Below are positions 43,505 to 53,590 of a stretch of DNA of 64,000 nt, piece by piece (the first letter of the stretch is position 1; every line of letters begins with the position of its first letter). Source of the stretch: Yoonia sp. SS1-5 (GTDB lineage: Bacteria; Pseudomonadota; Alphaproteobacteria; Rhodobacterales; Rhodobacteraceae); NCBI RefSeq assembly GCF_038443705.2, contig NZ_CP151767.2, positions 2,232,001 to 2,296,000 on the forward strand, given 5' to 3'. Position numbers and translations under genes: made by a program. The notes beneath the pieces were generated by a model, which was given only the letters and a program-made list of their open reading frames with translations, was not told the origin of the DNA and did no database searches.

Positions 43505-44493
43505 CGCGCAGCCAACACGAGATCATCGAAAAGATCGGATCGGAACACGGCCCGGTCAACCTGATCACATCCCGGGATCTCCATCGTCATTCTGGACAAC
43601 GCAAAGGGTTTGTCAGATCCGGTTTGCCCGGTAAACCCCGCAAGACGGTGCCCGCAATTCGCCGCTGTGACTGTCGCCCCGACCTGAAGGACGATTTCAC
43701 CCGCGTCGGTCAAGCGCCCGGACGGGAATGTATAGATTTCCGACCAATAGGGCACGGGCGCATCCGACTGACCCAGCCGAACGACATAGCCGCGTTGACC
43801 GGCCTGCGCCAATTCAGGCGCCTGCGTCGACGCCGACCAGACATGCCCTGGATCGCCAAAACCCGCCCCGAATTCCAGCGCGTGAAGTTGCAGATTATCG
43901 CGACTGCGCCAATGCAGAACGGCGCGGTCATAGCGCCCCATATCCGGCACGTTGATCGCGACGCGTGCTTCCTCCACGTTTTCGTAGGTCACGACAAAAA
44001 CGGCATCCGTGTCCAACGCCGGAACATTGGCGGTCGCTTGGCCGGCGCTGTCGGTCAGAACGGAAAAAGCCATATCCTCGTGCCAGATCACAAGATAGCT
44101 GTCCCGATGACAGGGCGACTGCACATCCAGCGCGACCATCGCGGCCATTTCTGCCGCAGCCTCTATACTTGTTTTGCAACCATCCATGGGTGAACCGGTC
44201 ACGAAATTCATCCGGGGCACGACGACCTCCGTCAGGACTTCATGAATGTCATCCATCGGCACCACGGAACTGGACGCAGGCAGATCGCTATCCCAGACGT
44301 TGCGCGCCCCGAAAACCGGATCACCGGTTGGGTTTTTGGTCATCATCGCGGGGTGAACGATACTGGTCGTGGGCTGTGTCGCCCTGCGCAACGGGTCTTG
44401 CTGGCCAGAGGCCCCGCCCTGCACAAGGTAACCAAGCCCAAGCACGACGCAAACCGATGCTGCAACCCGTCCCGCCTTCTGAAAAATGGCCAT
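43501..44493 (-). CDS. Conserved exported protein of unknown function next to secA
   Basis: A 330-residue protein of a family I do not recognise; it appears Rhodobacterales-specific. One N-terminal hydrophobic helix (about residues 8-25) is a signal anchor or signal peptide, and the rest looks periplasmic, with paired cysteines (MDGCKTS, SPCHRDS, TAANCGH, IPGCDQ) that could form disulphides. I chose ATG 44493, with GGGATTCAGGG upstream, as it puts the helix at the N-terminus. It is transcribed in the same direction as secA, about 100 bases downstream of it. Confidence 0.7.
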   Translation of the reverse strand: MAIFQKAGRVAASVCVVLGLGYLVQGGASGQQDPLRRATQPTTSIVHPAMMTKNPTGDPVFGARNVWDSDLPASSSVVPMDDIHEVLTEVVVPRMNFVTGSPMDGCKTSIEAAAEMAAMVALDVQSPCHRDSYLVIWHEDMAFSVLTDSAGQATANVPALDTDAVFVVTYENVEEARVAINVPDMGRYDRAVLHWRSRDNLQLHALEFGAGFGDPGHVWSASTQAPELAQAGQRGYVVRLGQSDAPVPYWSEIYTFPSGRLTDAGEIVLQVGATVTAANCGHRLAGFTGQTGSDKPFALSRMTMEIPGCDQVDRAVFRSDLFDDLVLAAR

Positions 44494-44596
44494 CCCTGAA
44501 TCCCACACCAACGAACGCTTGCACGCAGCGTAGCCCAAGACGATGTCTTCAGCACGACCTGCGTTGGGTCTTAGCGTGACGCGATTATGTCAAGTC

Positions 44597-47305
44597 TCAG
44601 GCAAGCCTACCATGGCAGTGTTTAAATTTCTTTCCTGATCCGCAGGGGCATTGATCGTTCCGCCCTGGGTTGCCCCAGGTGTCCGGATCATTTTCGTCAA
44701 AGCCTTCCACCGCATCGGCGGTCGCGGCAACGGCAGCACCAGCGGCTGCTGCGGGTGCCGCCGCCTGCATGGCTGCGGCCTGCTGTTCACGCATTTGCGC
44801 AATCAGCGCTGATTGCTCTTCGGCGGACATGGGCCGGATTTGTCCAAGCTTTTGCGACACATCGGCGCGCAACCCATCCAGAAGCCGTTCAAATAACTGA
44901 AAACCTTCGGTTTTATATTCGTTCAGCGGATCACGTTGCGCATAACCGCGGAACCCGACAACAGATCGCAGATGTTCCAGCGTCAGCAGATGCTCGCGCC
45001 ACTTTGCGTCAATAGTCTGCAACAAAATCTGCTTTTCGATATTGCGCATCGTATCTGCGCCGAACGCTTCGGCCTTTTCGGCCATGAACGTGTCAGATGC
45101 CTCTTCCAGCCTTTCGCGGATCACGTCATCATCGACGCCTTCCTCTTCGGCCCAGGCCATCACCGGCACATCCATCCCGATATCGCGAATCACCGCCGCA
45201 TAGAGACCTTCGGTATCCCATTGATCGGCATAGCTTTTGGGCGGCATGAACTCGGCGACCAGATCGTCAATCACCTGATGGCGCATGTCCTGCGCGATCT
45301 CTGACAGGTCCTCTGTTTCCATGATTTCGCGCCGCTGCGAGAAGATGACCTTACGCTGGTCATTCATCACGTCGTCAAACTTCAACAACTGCTTGCGGAT
45401 GTCGAAATTCCGCGCCTCGACCTTGGCCTGCGCCCGCTCTAGCGACTTGTTCACCCAAGGGTGTTCGATCGCCTCGCCTTCCTTCATGCCCAGCCCGGAC
45501 AAGACCTTGTCCAGACGTTCCGACCCAAAGATGCGCATCAAATCGTCTTCCAGCGACAGGAAGAATGATGACCGGCCCGGGTCACCCTGCCGGCCGGAAC
45601 GACCCCGCAACTGGTTGTCGATACGACGGCTTTCGTGGCGTTCGGTTGCCAGAACAAACAGGCCACCGGCTGTCTTGACCTTTTCCTTTTCCTCGGCAAC
45701 TTCGGCCTCGATCCGGGCGCGCAGCGCCTCGGGGTCCGCATCGGGATCGGCAGTCATGGCCTGCAGCACACGCATTTCCACGTTGCCGCCAAGCTGAATG
45801 TCAGTCCCGCGACCGGCCATATTGGTGGCAATCGTGACGGCACCCAATTTGCCCGCATCGGCAATGATCTGGGCCTCTTGTTCGTGCTGGCGCGCGTTCA
45901 GGACATTAAAGGTCAGCCCCGCCTCGCGCAGCAAAGACGCCAGATATTCGGATTTCTCAATCGACGTGGTGCCAACCAATGTTGGTTGCCCCTTTTCATG
46001 CGCAGCCTTGATTTCGGCAACAACCCCGTCGAACTTTTCCTTCGCGGTGCGATAGACCTGATCGTTCTCGTCAATACGGGCAACGGGCCGGTTGGTCGGA
46101 ACCTCGACAACACCAAGGCCGTAGATTTCCTGAAATTCGTCCGCTTCGGTGGCCGCGGTGCCTGTCATCCCGGCCAGTTTTTCATAAAGCCGGAAGTAGT
46201 TCTGGAACGTGACCGAGGCCAGCGTCACATTCTCGGGCTTGATCGAGACATTTTCCTTTGCCTCGATTGCCTGATGCAAGCCTTCGGACAGCCGGCGGCC
46301 TGTCATCATGCGGCCGGTGAATTCATCAATTAGCACGACCTCGTCATCTCTGACGATGTAGTCCTTGTCCTTGGTAAACAGCTTATGGGCACGCAGCGCC
46401 TGATTGACATGGTGGACCAGCGTGGCGCTTTCCGGGTCGTAAAGGGTCTGGCCTTCGGGCAGCAGCCCGGTGGACAGAAGCTGTTGCTCCAGAAAGTCGT
46501 TGCCCTCGTCGGTAAAGGTCACCTGACGGGTCTTTTCGTCCAGGGTAAAGTGGTCGTCAGCGATCTGCGGGACGACGCCATCAATCGTGGCGTACATCTC
46601 GCTGCGGTCCTGGGCTGGGCCGGAAATAATCAACGGCGTCCGGGCTTCGTCGATCAGGATACTGTCGACCTCATCCACAATCGCAAAATTGTGTGGCCGT
46701 TGATACATCTGGCTCAACTCTGACTTCATGTTGTCGCGCAGATAGTCGAAACCCAGCTCGTTATTGGTGGCATAGGTCACGTCGGCGGCGTAGGCCTCTT
46801 TCTTTTCATCATCCGGCTGCTGCGGGTAGATCACGCCGGTTTTCAACCCCAGCGCGCCGTAGACCTTGCTCATCCATTCGGCGTCGCGCTTGGCCAGATA
46901 ATCGTTGACCGTCACGATATGAACGCCCTTGCCCGTCAGCGCGTTCAGGTACGCGGGGAAGGTCGCGACAAGCGTTTTGCCTTCACCTGTTTTCATCTCG
47001 GCGATATTGCCCTGATGCAGGAAAATGCCACCCATCAGCTGTGTATCAAAAGCCCGCAACCCCAGGGCGCGCTTTGCGGCCTCGCGGCAATTGGCAAAGG
47101 CTTCGGGCAGAATGTCGTCAAGGCTTTCGCCGCCCATGGCACGCTGGGCCAACGCCTCGGTCTTGTCCTTGATGCCTTCGTCGGACAAACTCTCGAACTC
47201 GGGCTCTAGCGCATTAATCTTGTCGATCAGCGGACGAACGGATTTGACCTTGCGGTCATTGGCGCTGCCAAAGACCTTTTTTGCAATCGTTCCGATACCC
47301 AGCAT
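44597..47305 (-). CDS. secA: Protein translocase ATPase SecA
   Basis: A 902-residue preprotein translocase motor. The DEAD-like ATPase motifs are visible (MKTGEGKT as Walker [18 protein letters not shown] as Walker B), with [17 protein letters not shown] and the C-terminal zinc-binding [17 protein letters not shown]. It pushes unfolded proteins through SecYEG. ATG 47305 has GGAG seven bases upstream; the 39-residue upstream extension is not part of SecA. It is divergent from a parvulin gene across 185 bases. Confidence 0.97.
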   Translation of the reverse strand: MLGIGTIAKKVFGSANDRKVKSVRPLIDKINALEPEFESLSDEGIKDKTEALAQRAMGGESLDDILPEAFANCREAAKRALGLRAFDTQLMGGIFLHQGNIAEMKTGEGKTLVATFPAYLNALTGKGVHIVTVNDYLAKRDAEWMSKVYGALGLKTGVIYPQQPDDEKKEAYAADVTYATNNELGFDYLRDNMKSELSQMYQRPHNFAIVDEVDSILIDEARTPLIISGPAQDRSEMYATIDGVVPQIADDHFTLDEKTRQVTFTDEGNDFLEQQLLSTGLLPEGQTLYDPESATLVHHVNQALRAHKLFTKDKDYIVRDDEVVLIDEFTGRMMTGRRLSEGLHQAIEAKENVSIKPENVTLASVTFQNYFRLYEKLAGMTGTAATEADEFQEIYGLGVVEVPTNRPVARIDENDQVYRTAKEKFDGVVAEIKAAHEKGQPTLVGTTSIEKSEYLASLLREAGLTFNVLNARQHEQEAQIIADAGKLGAVTIATNMAGRGTDIQLGGNVEMRVLQAMTADPDADPEALRARIEAEVAEEKEKVKTAGGLFVLATERHESRRIDNQLRGRSGRQGDPGRSSFFLSLEDDLMRIFGSERLDKVLSGLGMKEGEAIEHPWVNKSLERAQAKVEARNFDIRKQLLKFDDVMNDQRKVIFSQRREIMETEDLSEIAQDMRHQVIDDLVAEFMPPKSYADQWDTEGLYAAVIRDIGMDVPVMAWAEEEGVDDDVIRERLEEASDTFMAEKAEAFGADTMRNIEKQILLQTIDAKWREHLLTLEHLRSVVGFRGYAQRDPLNEYKTEGFQLFERLLDGLRADVSQKLGQIRPMSAEEQSALIAQMREQQAAAMQAAAPAAAAGAAVAATADAVEGFDENDPDTWGNPGRNDQCPCGSGKKFKHCHGRLA

Positions 47306-47490
47306 GTTTTCTCCGGTGGCGCATATTGCGCCTGTCTGACATCTATTTGAGAGGAGGTCGCTTGTCGGCCCCGCGCGGGCCACATACAAAGGGCCAAAGA
47401 CCTGCCCCCTCGAGGCATCCATGGGATGTAAGGGGCGGGATATGCCGTGTCAACGCCACGCATCTGCGTGGGCAATCAAGGGATCGTTTA

Positions 47491-48333
47491 ATGCTGAAAC
47501 ATGTCACATTTCTGAGCGCCATCGCTCTTTCCACCACGCTGAATGCGGGGGCCATTGCCCAAGAGGTGGACGCGAATACGGTGATCGCGAAAGTTGGTGA
47601 TACCGAGATCACGCTGGGCGAGGTGATTGTCGCCCGCCAGCAACTGCCGCAGCAATATAGTCAGTTCCCGAATTCGGTCCTGTTTGATGGTGTCGTGGAC
47701 CAGCTGATCCAGCAGCAACTGCTTGCGGATGCGTTGGAAAACACCCCGCTTGGTATTGATGTGACGCTTAAGAACGAGCGGCGCGCCCTGATGGCCGGTG
47801 AGGTGATCACCGACATCTCGGCCGAGGCCGTCACAGAAGAGGCCGTGCAAGCCGCCTATGACGCCCGTTTCGCTGACGTCGAAGAGGTCAACCAGTTCAA
47901 CGCCTCCCATCTGCTGGTCGAGACCGAAGAAGAAGCCATCGCCGCCAAGGCCCGCATTGACGAAGGGGCTGCCTTTGCTGATGTGGCCCGTGACGTATCA
48001 ACCGGGCCAACGGGCCCGAATGGCGGCAATCTGGGCTGGTTCGGCACCGGTGCGATGGTGCAAGAATTTGAAGCGGCTATCACCGCATTGGAGGTCGGCG
48101 GGGTCTCTGACCCGTTTGAGACCCAGTTCGGTTGGCATGTTGCAACGCTGAATGAAGTCCGGGTCGAACCGCAACCGACACTTGATAATATCCGCAGCGA
48201 AATCGCCGGCGAGCTGCAAGAGGCTGCCGTCACCGCAAAACTGGAAGAACTGGCTGCGTCAACGACCGTCACCAAACCAGAGGAAGGTGACTTTGATCCC
48301 GATATCATCGGCCAGATTGAGCTGTTGGAATGA
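47491..48333 (+). CDS. Periplasmic parvulin-type peptidyl-prolyl isomerase
   Basis: A 280-residue exported PPIase. A Sec signal ends near AIAQE (residue about 23), a helical N-terminal chaperone region follows, and the parvulin domain is marked by ASHLLVETEEEA, GGNLGWFGTGAMV and TQFGWHVATLNEV. It helps fold exported proteins, which fits its place opposite secA. ATG 47491 has AAGGGA eight bases upstream. The stop overlaps the argJ ATG as ATGA. Confidence 0.9.
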   Translation: MLKHVTFLSAIALSTTLNAGAIAQEVDANTVIAKVGDTEITLGEVIVARQQLPQQYSQFPNSVLFDGVVDQLIQQQLLADALENTPLGIDVTLKNERRALMAGEVITDISAEAVTEEAVQAAYDARFADVEEVNQFNASHLLVETEEEAIAAKARIDEGAAFADVARDVSTGPTGPNGGNLGWFGTGAMVQEFEAAITALEVGGVSDPFETQFGWHVATLNEVRVEPQPTLDNIRSEIAGELQEAAVTAKLEELAASTTVTKPEEGDFDPDIIGQIELLE

Positions 48334-49553
48334 CAAAACTGGCGGTTTCGCCGCTTGCGCCGGATCGCTTTCCCGATCTGCCGGTCATTGAAGGCGTCGC
48401 ATTTGCGACCGTCGCGGCGGGCATCAAATACAGCGGTCGTGATGACGTCATGCTTGCCCGGCTTGCACCGGGCAGCAGTGTTGCGGGCGTCTTCACCCGC
48501 TCGGCCACCCGATCCGCAAATGTACTGGATTGTCAGGCGAAACTCGTCAACAGCCACACGGATGGGGCGGCGATTGTCGTCAACTCGGGCAATTCGAACG
48601 CGTTTACCGGCAAACATGGCGATGGCAGCGTCGCGGCGATCTGCGCCGCCACCGCCGACGCGTTGGGCATGCCACCGGGCAGCGTCTTTACAGCCTCGAC
48701 CGGGGTTATCGGCCAGCGCCTGCCACATGATCGCATCACCTCAAAGCTGAATGATCTGGTAAACGGATTGTCCCCCAACGGGATCGCCGCGGCAGCCAGT
48801 GCGATCAAGACGACAGATACCTTTCCCAAGGGCGCAAGCACACAGCTGGATATTGGCGGCAAGCCCGTCAGGATCGCTGGCATTGCCAAAGGGTCCGGTA
48901 TGATCGCCCCCGATATGGCGACGATGCTGGTTTATATTTTCACGGATGCGCAGATTGGGCAGACGGATCTGCAAGGGTTGATATCCAACCTGAACGACCA
49001 GACATTCAATTGCATCACCGTTGATAGCGACACATCGACGTCAGACAGTCTGATGGTGGCGGCAACCGGCACCTCGGGCGTGGATGTTACCGGGAATGCA
49101 GATTTTGCGGACGCCCTGCACAGGGTGATGCTTGATCTTGCCCACCAGGTTGTCCGGGATGGCGAGGGCGCCACCAAATTTGTGACCGTCCGGGTGACAG
49201 GTGCAACAGATGATGCCGATGCACGGAAAGTCGCCATGGCGACGGCAAATTCCCCCTTGGTCAAAACCGCAATAGCAGGTGAAGACCCCAACTGGGGACG
49301 GATCGTCATGGCCGTTGGAAAGTCTGGCGCGCGCGCTGACCGTGATACATTGTCGATCAGATTTGGCGATATTCTTGTGGCTGAAAACGGATGGGTGTCT
49401 GAAACCTATACCGAGGCCGACGGGGCGGCCTATATGAAACAGCAGGCGCTTGATATCCTCATTGACCTTGGGCTGGGCAATGGCGAAAGCACAGTGTGGA
49501 CCTGTGATCTGACCCATCAATATATCACCATCAATGCGGATTATCGGTCTTGA
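48330..49553 (+). CDS. argJ: Bifunctional ornithine acetyltransferase / N-acetylglutamate synthase
   Basis: A 407-residue Ntn-type enzyme that cleaves itself into alpha and beta chains. The self-cleavage site is DMATML, where Thr becomes the nucleophile. It recycles acetyl groups in arginine synthesis, and in the bifunctional form it also starts the pathway. The start overlaps the parvulin gene, and the TGA overlaps the TTG of the Nudix gene. Confidence 0.94.
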   Translation: MTKLAVSPLAPDRFPDLPVIEGVAFATVAAGIKYSGRDDVMLARLAPGSSVAGVFTRSATRSANVLDCQAKLVNSHTDGAAIVVNSGNSNAFTGKHGDGSVAAICAATADALGMPPGSVFTASTGVIGQRLPHDRITSKLNDLVNGLSPNGIAAAASAIKTTDTFPKGASTQLDIGGKPVRIAGIAKGSGMIAPDMATMLVYIFTDAQIGQTDLQGLISNLNDQTFNCITVDSDTSTSDSLMVAATGTSGVDVTGNADFADALHRVMLDLAHQVVRDGEGATKFVTVRVTGATDDADARKVAMATANSPLVKTAIAGEDPNWGRIVMAVGKSGARADRDTLSIRFGDILVAENGWVSETYTEADGAAYMKQQALDILIDLGLGNGESTVWTCDLTHQYITINADYRS

Positions 49554-49948
49554 AGGTCGTTCTGGTTTCGGCCGTCGCCCTGATTGACCCCGATGGCCGG
49601 GTTTTGCTGGCACAGCGCCCGGCGGGCAAATCCATGGCCGGTCTGTGGGAGTTTCCGGGCGGCAAAGTCGAAGCCGGCGAAACACCAGAGGCTGCGTTGA
49701 TCCGCGAATTGCAAGAAGAGCTTGGGATCGACACCTGGGCGTCCTGTCTGGCCCCGCTCACATTCGCAAGTCATTCCTACGATGATTTCCATTTGCTGAT
49801 GCCGCTTTTTGCATGCCGCAAATGGGATGGCGTCCCGCAGTCGCGTGAAGGTCAGGCATTGAAATGGGTAAAGCCGGCGGAGCTGCGTGACTACCCGATG
49901 CCCGCAGCAGACATTCCGCTGATCCCGATCCTGCGCGATTGGCTCTGA
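49550..49948 (+). CDS. mutT: MutT-like Nudix hydrolase (8-oxo-dGTP diphosphatase)
   Basis: A 132-residue Nudix protein with the full box from GGKVEAGETP through RELQEELGI. It removes oxidised dGTP from the nucleotide pool. The start is a TTG at 49550 that overlaps the argJ TGA as TTGA, so translation is coupled. GLWEFPGGK just before the box is typical of MutT. Confidence 0.9.
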   Translation: MKVVLVSAVALIDPDGRVLLAQRPAGKSMAGLWEFPGGKVEAGETPEAALIRELQEELGIDTWASCLAPLTFASHSYDDFHLLMPLFACRKWDGVPQSREGQALKWVKPAELRDYPMPAADIPLIPILRDWL

Positions 49949-50046
49949 TTATTTTTCCGGATTTTTTTGGAACTCTTTCTGGCGGCGGCCGTTAGTTCAT
50001 CGAAGCAACGCGCAAGTGGCGCTTGCTAAGAAAGAAAGGTAGTACG

Positions 50047-50400
50047 ATGAAAAATATCATGAAAACCACCGCAATTGTTGCCGCACTTGGTATGGGCTCA
50101 GCCGCAGTCGCCGAAGCAAATTTTGGCCTGCAGGCAACCGTCGAAGATGACAGCACAATCACGCTGGATCTGGTCCGTACTTCGGAAAGCGGCATTCTGG
50201 CCATCTATGACTACAGCAAGGGCGAGTTTGGCGACCTGATCGGTACAGCCAGCCTTGACGCTGGTGTGAACACGGACGTCAAAGTATCGCTTGACCCCAA
50301 TGGCGCACAAGACGTGGCCGCTGTGATCTACGAAGGTGAATTGACAACACCGTCAGAAGCATCGAACTGGATTGAGCTGGAAGTCAGCGAAGACAGCTAA
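50047..50400 (+). CDS. Small exported protein (DUF7282-like)
   Basis: A 117-residue protein with a signal peptide (residues 1-23, ending AAVAEA) and a mature beta-rich domain with no cysteine. The pattern SGILAIYDYSKGEFGDLIGTAS resembles DUF7282 domains found in exported bacterial and archaeal proteins, whose function is unknown to me. AAAGG lies seven bases before ATG 50047. A strong bidirectional terminator follows. Confidence 0.72.
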   Translation: MKNIMKTTAIVAALGMGSAAVAEANFGLQATVEDDSTITLDLVRTSESGILAIYDYSKGEFGDLIGTASLDAGVNTDVKVSLDPNGAQDVAAVIYEGELTTPSEASNWIELEVSEDS

Positions 50401-50416
50401 GCGATATTCGCGAATG

Positions 50417-50447
50417 AAGAAGGGGCAGCCGCTGGCTGCCCCTTCTT
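50417..50447. terminator. Bidirectional intrinsic terminator between the small exported protein gene and infB
   Basis: A perfect 14-base stem (arms 50417-50430 and 50434-50447, core AGGGGCAGCC/GGCTGCCCCT) with a three-base loop. A-rich and T-rich flanks suit termination of both the rightward small gene and the leftward infB transcript, which end at 50400 and 50453. Confidence 0.9.
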
Positions 50448-50452
50448 TGTGT

Positions 50453-52936
50453 TTACAATTCCCGCTCGACTTCTTCGCGTTCGAAAATTTCGATCACGTC
50501 ATCGGGGCGAATATCCTCGTAATTCTCAAATGCCATGCCGCACTCCTGGCCGGACTGCACCTCGGGCACCTCGTCCTTGAAGCGCTTGAGCGTTTTCAGC
50601 GTTCCTTCATGGATCACCACGTTGTCACGCAGCAAACGAACACCGGCCGAACGACGCGCCACGCCTTCGGTCACCAGACAACCGGCAACCTTGCCGACAT
50701 TCGAGACCTTGAAGACCTCTTTGATGTTCGCATAACCGATGAAGTTTTCGCGAATCTCGGCAGATAGCAGACCAGAGGCCGCTTTCTTCACGTCATCCAC
50801 CAGATCGTAGATCACCGAATAATAGCGAATTTCGACGCCCTTCTGGTTGGCGGTATTCCGGGCCGTCGCATTGGCGCGGACGTTAAAGCCAAAGACAGGC
50901 GCGCCGGAGGCTTCGGCAAGGCCGATATCGGTTTCCGTGATCGCACCAACACCGGAATGCAAGACGCGGACCCGCACCTCGTCATTGCCGATTTTCTCCA
51001 TCGCCTGGATAATCGCCTCGGCAGAACCTTGCACGTCGGCTTTGACCACAATTGGCAGTTCGCTGACATTCTCGTCGGCCTTGGCATTGGCCATCAGCTG
51101 TTCCAGCGTCGTTGCAGCACCAGCGGCAGCGCGCTTTTCCTTGGCCGCCTTCTCGCGGTATTCGGCGATTTCGCGGGCCTGCGCATCAGTGTCAACAACG
51201 TTCAGAACGTCGCCGGCCTCGGGTGTTCCGTTCAGGCCAAGCACCTCGACGGGCACGGCGGGGCCGGCCTCTTTCACGCGCTCGCCCTTGTCGTTGATCA
51301 GCGCACGGACCTTACCGTATTGCTCGCCGACGACAAAGATATCACCCTGACGCAGCGTCCCTGTCTGCACCAGAACGGTGGCAACGGGGCCGCGACCAAC
51401 GTCAAGCTGTGCCTCGATCACGGCGCCTTCGGCGGCACGATCGGGGTTTGCCTTGAGTTCCAGAATTTCCGCCTGCAGCGCGATGGCTTCCAACAGGTTA
51501 TCGAGGCCCTGACCGGTGATTGCGGACACTTCAACATCCTGCACGTCACCAGACATTTTCTCGACAATGACCTCATGCTGAAGCAGGTCGGTCCGCACTT
51601 TGTCGGGGTTCGCTTCGGGCTTGTCGATTTTGTTGATCGCCACAATCATCGGCACGTCGGCGGCCTTGGCGTGGTTGATGGCCTCGATTGTCTGCGGCAT
51701 GACCGCGTCATCGGCAGCTACAACAAGCACCACGATATCGGTCACCTGCGCCCCGCGGGACCGCATGGACGTAAACGCCGCGTGGCCCGGTGTGTCGAGG
51801 AACGACAGCACAGCGCCGCTATCGGTCTTGACCTGATAGGCCCCGATATGCTGCGTGATCCCACCTGCTTCGCCCGCCACAACCTTGGCGTTCCGGATCG
51901 CATCCAGAAGCGAGGTTTTCCCGTGGTCGACATGGCCCATGATCGTCACAATCGGTGGGCGCGGCTTAAGGTCTTCTTCCTTGTCCTCGACGGCGGCGAT
52001 GACATCTTCAACATCCGCATCCGAGACACGCACAACCGTGTGGCCGAATTCTTCGATAATCAGTTCGGCAGTATCGGCATCAATCGTCTGGTTCTGTGTG
52101 GCCATGATCCCGTTGGTCATCAGGGCCTTCACAACGTCAGCGACGCGTTCGGTCATGCGGTTCGCCAGTTCAGAGACCGTGATCGCCTCGGGCAAGGCCA
52201 CTTCGCGGAACACCTTTTCACGCTCGGCGGATACACCCATGGCCTTGGCCCTGGCGCGGTCCTGCTTGCGCTTCATTGCCGCCATAGACCGCTGCCGGCC
52301 GCCTTCGCGACCTGCCATTGCATCATTCAATGTCAGCTTGCCGGACCGGCGGCCTTCGTCGCCGCGACCAGGCTTGGACTTGTTCTGCTTGTCACGGCTG
52401 TCGGCATTGCGATCAGCCTTGCGCGGGGCCGCAGTCGGGCGGGAGACAGCCGCCTCACCAGGAACGGCCGCTGCCGCCGGTGGGGCATCTGCCGCCGCCT
52501 TCTTGCGGGCTTCCTCGGCGCGCTTGCGCTCTTCCTCTTCGGCCTTGGCCTTGGCGCGTTCCTCGCGCTCGCGGTCTTCGGCTTCTTTGGCCTCAACTTC
52601 GGCACGGCGCGCCTCACGCTCGGCGGCGCGGGCCTTTTCCTCGGCTTCGCGTTTGGCCGCTTCTTCGGCTTCGCGGGCCTTGGCCATCGCCAATGCCTTC
52701 ATCCGGCGTTCCAGCTCGGCATCCGAGATACCGGCAGGCCGTTTTGATGGATCACCGCCGCTGACCGGGGCCGCCCCGCCAGCGGGCTTGGCCGTACCTG
52801 GCTTTGGCACCACGACACGCTTGCGTTTGGTCTCCACCACGACGTTCTTGGTCCGCCCATGGCTAAAGCTTTGCTTCACGTTGCTTGGACGCGAACCACC
52901 GAGACCGAGTGTCTTTTTACCGTCGTTATCGCTCAT
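50453..52936 (-). CDS. infB: Translation initiation factor IF-2
   Basis: An 827-residue GTPase. The N-terminal third is a highly charged Lys/Glu/Ala/Arg-rich coiled region typical of IF-2. The G domain has G1 [13 protein letters not shown]3 DTPGHAAF and G4 NKIDK. It places initiator tRNA on the ribosome. The start overlaps the ylxR-like stop by four bases, keeping the rimP-nusA-ylxR-infB operon order. Confidence 0.97.
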   Translation of the reverse strand: MSDNDGKKTLGLGGSRPSNVKQSFSHGRTKNVVVETKRKRVVVPKPGTAKPAGGAAPVSGGDPSKRPAGISDAELERRMKALAMAKAREAEEAAKREAEEKARAAEREARRAEVEAKEAEDREREERAKAKAEEEERKRAEEARKKAAADAPPAAAAVPGEAAVSRPTAAPRKADRNADSRDKQNKSKPGRGDEGRRSGKLTLNDAMAGREGGRQRSMAAMKRKQDRARAKAMGVSAEREKVFREVALPEAITVSELANRMTERVADVVKALMTNGIMATQNQTIDADTAELIIEEFGHTVVRVSDADVEDVIAAVEDKEEDLKPRPPIVTIMGHVDHGKTSLLDAIRNAKVVAGEAGGITQHIGAYQVKTDSGAVLSFLDTPGHAAFTSMRSRGAQVTDIVVLVVAADDAVMPQTIEAINHAKAADVPMIVAINKIDKPEANPDKVRTDLLQHEVIVEKMSGDVQDVEVSAITGQGLDNLLEAIALQAEILELKANPDRAAEGAVIEAQLDVGRGPVATVLVQTGTLRQGDIFVVGEQYGKVRALINDKGERVKEAGPAVPVEVLGLNGTPEAGDVLNVVDTDAQAREIAEYREKAAKEKRAAAGAATTLEQLMANAKADENVSELPIVVKADVQGSAEAIIQAMEKIGNDEVRVRVLHSGVGAITETDIGLAEASGAPVFGFNVRANATARNTANQKGVEIRYYSVIYDLVDDVKKAASGLLSAEIRENFIGYANIKEVFKVSNVGKVAGCLVTEGVARRSAGVRLLRDNVVIHEGTLKTLKRFKDEVPEVQSGQECGMAFENYEDIRPDDVIEIFEREEVEREL

Positions 52937-53565
52937 CTAGCTTCTTTATCCTTCCCGGAGGCCGCATCGCCACCGTCATTTTCGCGTAATCCGCGCAGCT
53001 TTGTGGCTTCCTCTACAACACGATTGCTGAGTCCACCAGTGGCAAGCGCGCCATGTATCACAGTTTGCCGCCCAAATGCCAAACCCAATTCGGTTGACGT
53101 CAGGCACCCGAAATAACGGGCGCCTTCGGGCGTCCAGAGTTTTGCTTTGCCCCGTTCAGACCCATCATTGGCCTGCAACAGAACACGGACACGCTCACCA
53201 CCGGCAAGCCAGCCCTTGACCTTCTCAAATCCACAGACCGCACGCCCCGATTTCCGGGTCAGTGCGATCAGATCGACGGTGCGGCGCGCCAACTGACGCT
53301 CGACCTCTTCAACAAGGCCATCCGGCACCGTCACCGGCTGCTTGGCAGAGCGCGAGAATTGGCCCTTCTTGGCCGCTTCCAGCGTTTTGCGATCTGCCGT
53401 CACATACATGCCGCGCCCGGGCAGTTTGCCCAGAATATCCGGCACAATCTGGTTGTCCGGCCCGACAACAAAACGGATCAGCCCAGCCTTCGGCTGCACC
53501 TCACCTGTGACGATGCATTTGCGTTCCGCATCGCCGCGTTCCTTGTTATGGCCGCCCCGCGCCAT
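52933..53565 (-). CDS. RNA-binding protein, YlxR-like plus L7Ae-like domain
   Basis: A 210-residue protein with an N-terminal YlxR/DUF448 fold ([30 protein letters not shown]) and a C-terminal domain resembling ribosomal L7Ae/L30e RNA-binding proteins ([19 protein letters not shown]). It is encoded between nusA and infB as in many bacteria and probably acts in transcription or translation. ATG 53565 is used because the upstream extension overlaps nusA and is not conserved; its ribosome binding site is weak. Confidence 0.88.
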   Translation of the reverse strand: MARGGHNKERGDAERKCIVTGEVQPKAGLIRFVVGPDNQIVPDILGKLPGRGMYVTADRKTLEAAKKGQFSRSAKQPVTVPDGLVEEVERQLARRTVDLIALTRKSGRAVCGFEKVKGWLAGGERVRVLLQANDGSERGKAKLWTPEGARYFGCLTSTELGLAFGRQTVIHGALATGGLSNRVVEEATKLRGLRENDGGDAASGKDKEAR

Positions 53566-53590
53566 CTGTTGCGAACCCGAAGGCCTGAAA

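Noticed and set aside
50957..52747. A 596-codon rightward open frame
   Set aside because: It lies wholly antisense to infB, whose protein matches IF-2 throughout. The frame is a by-product of high GC and biased codon use.
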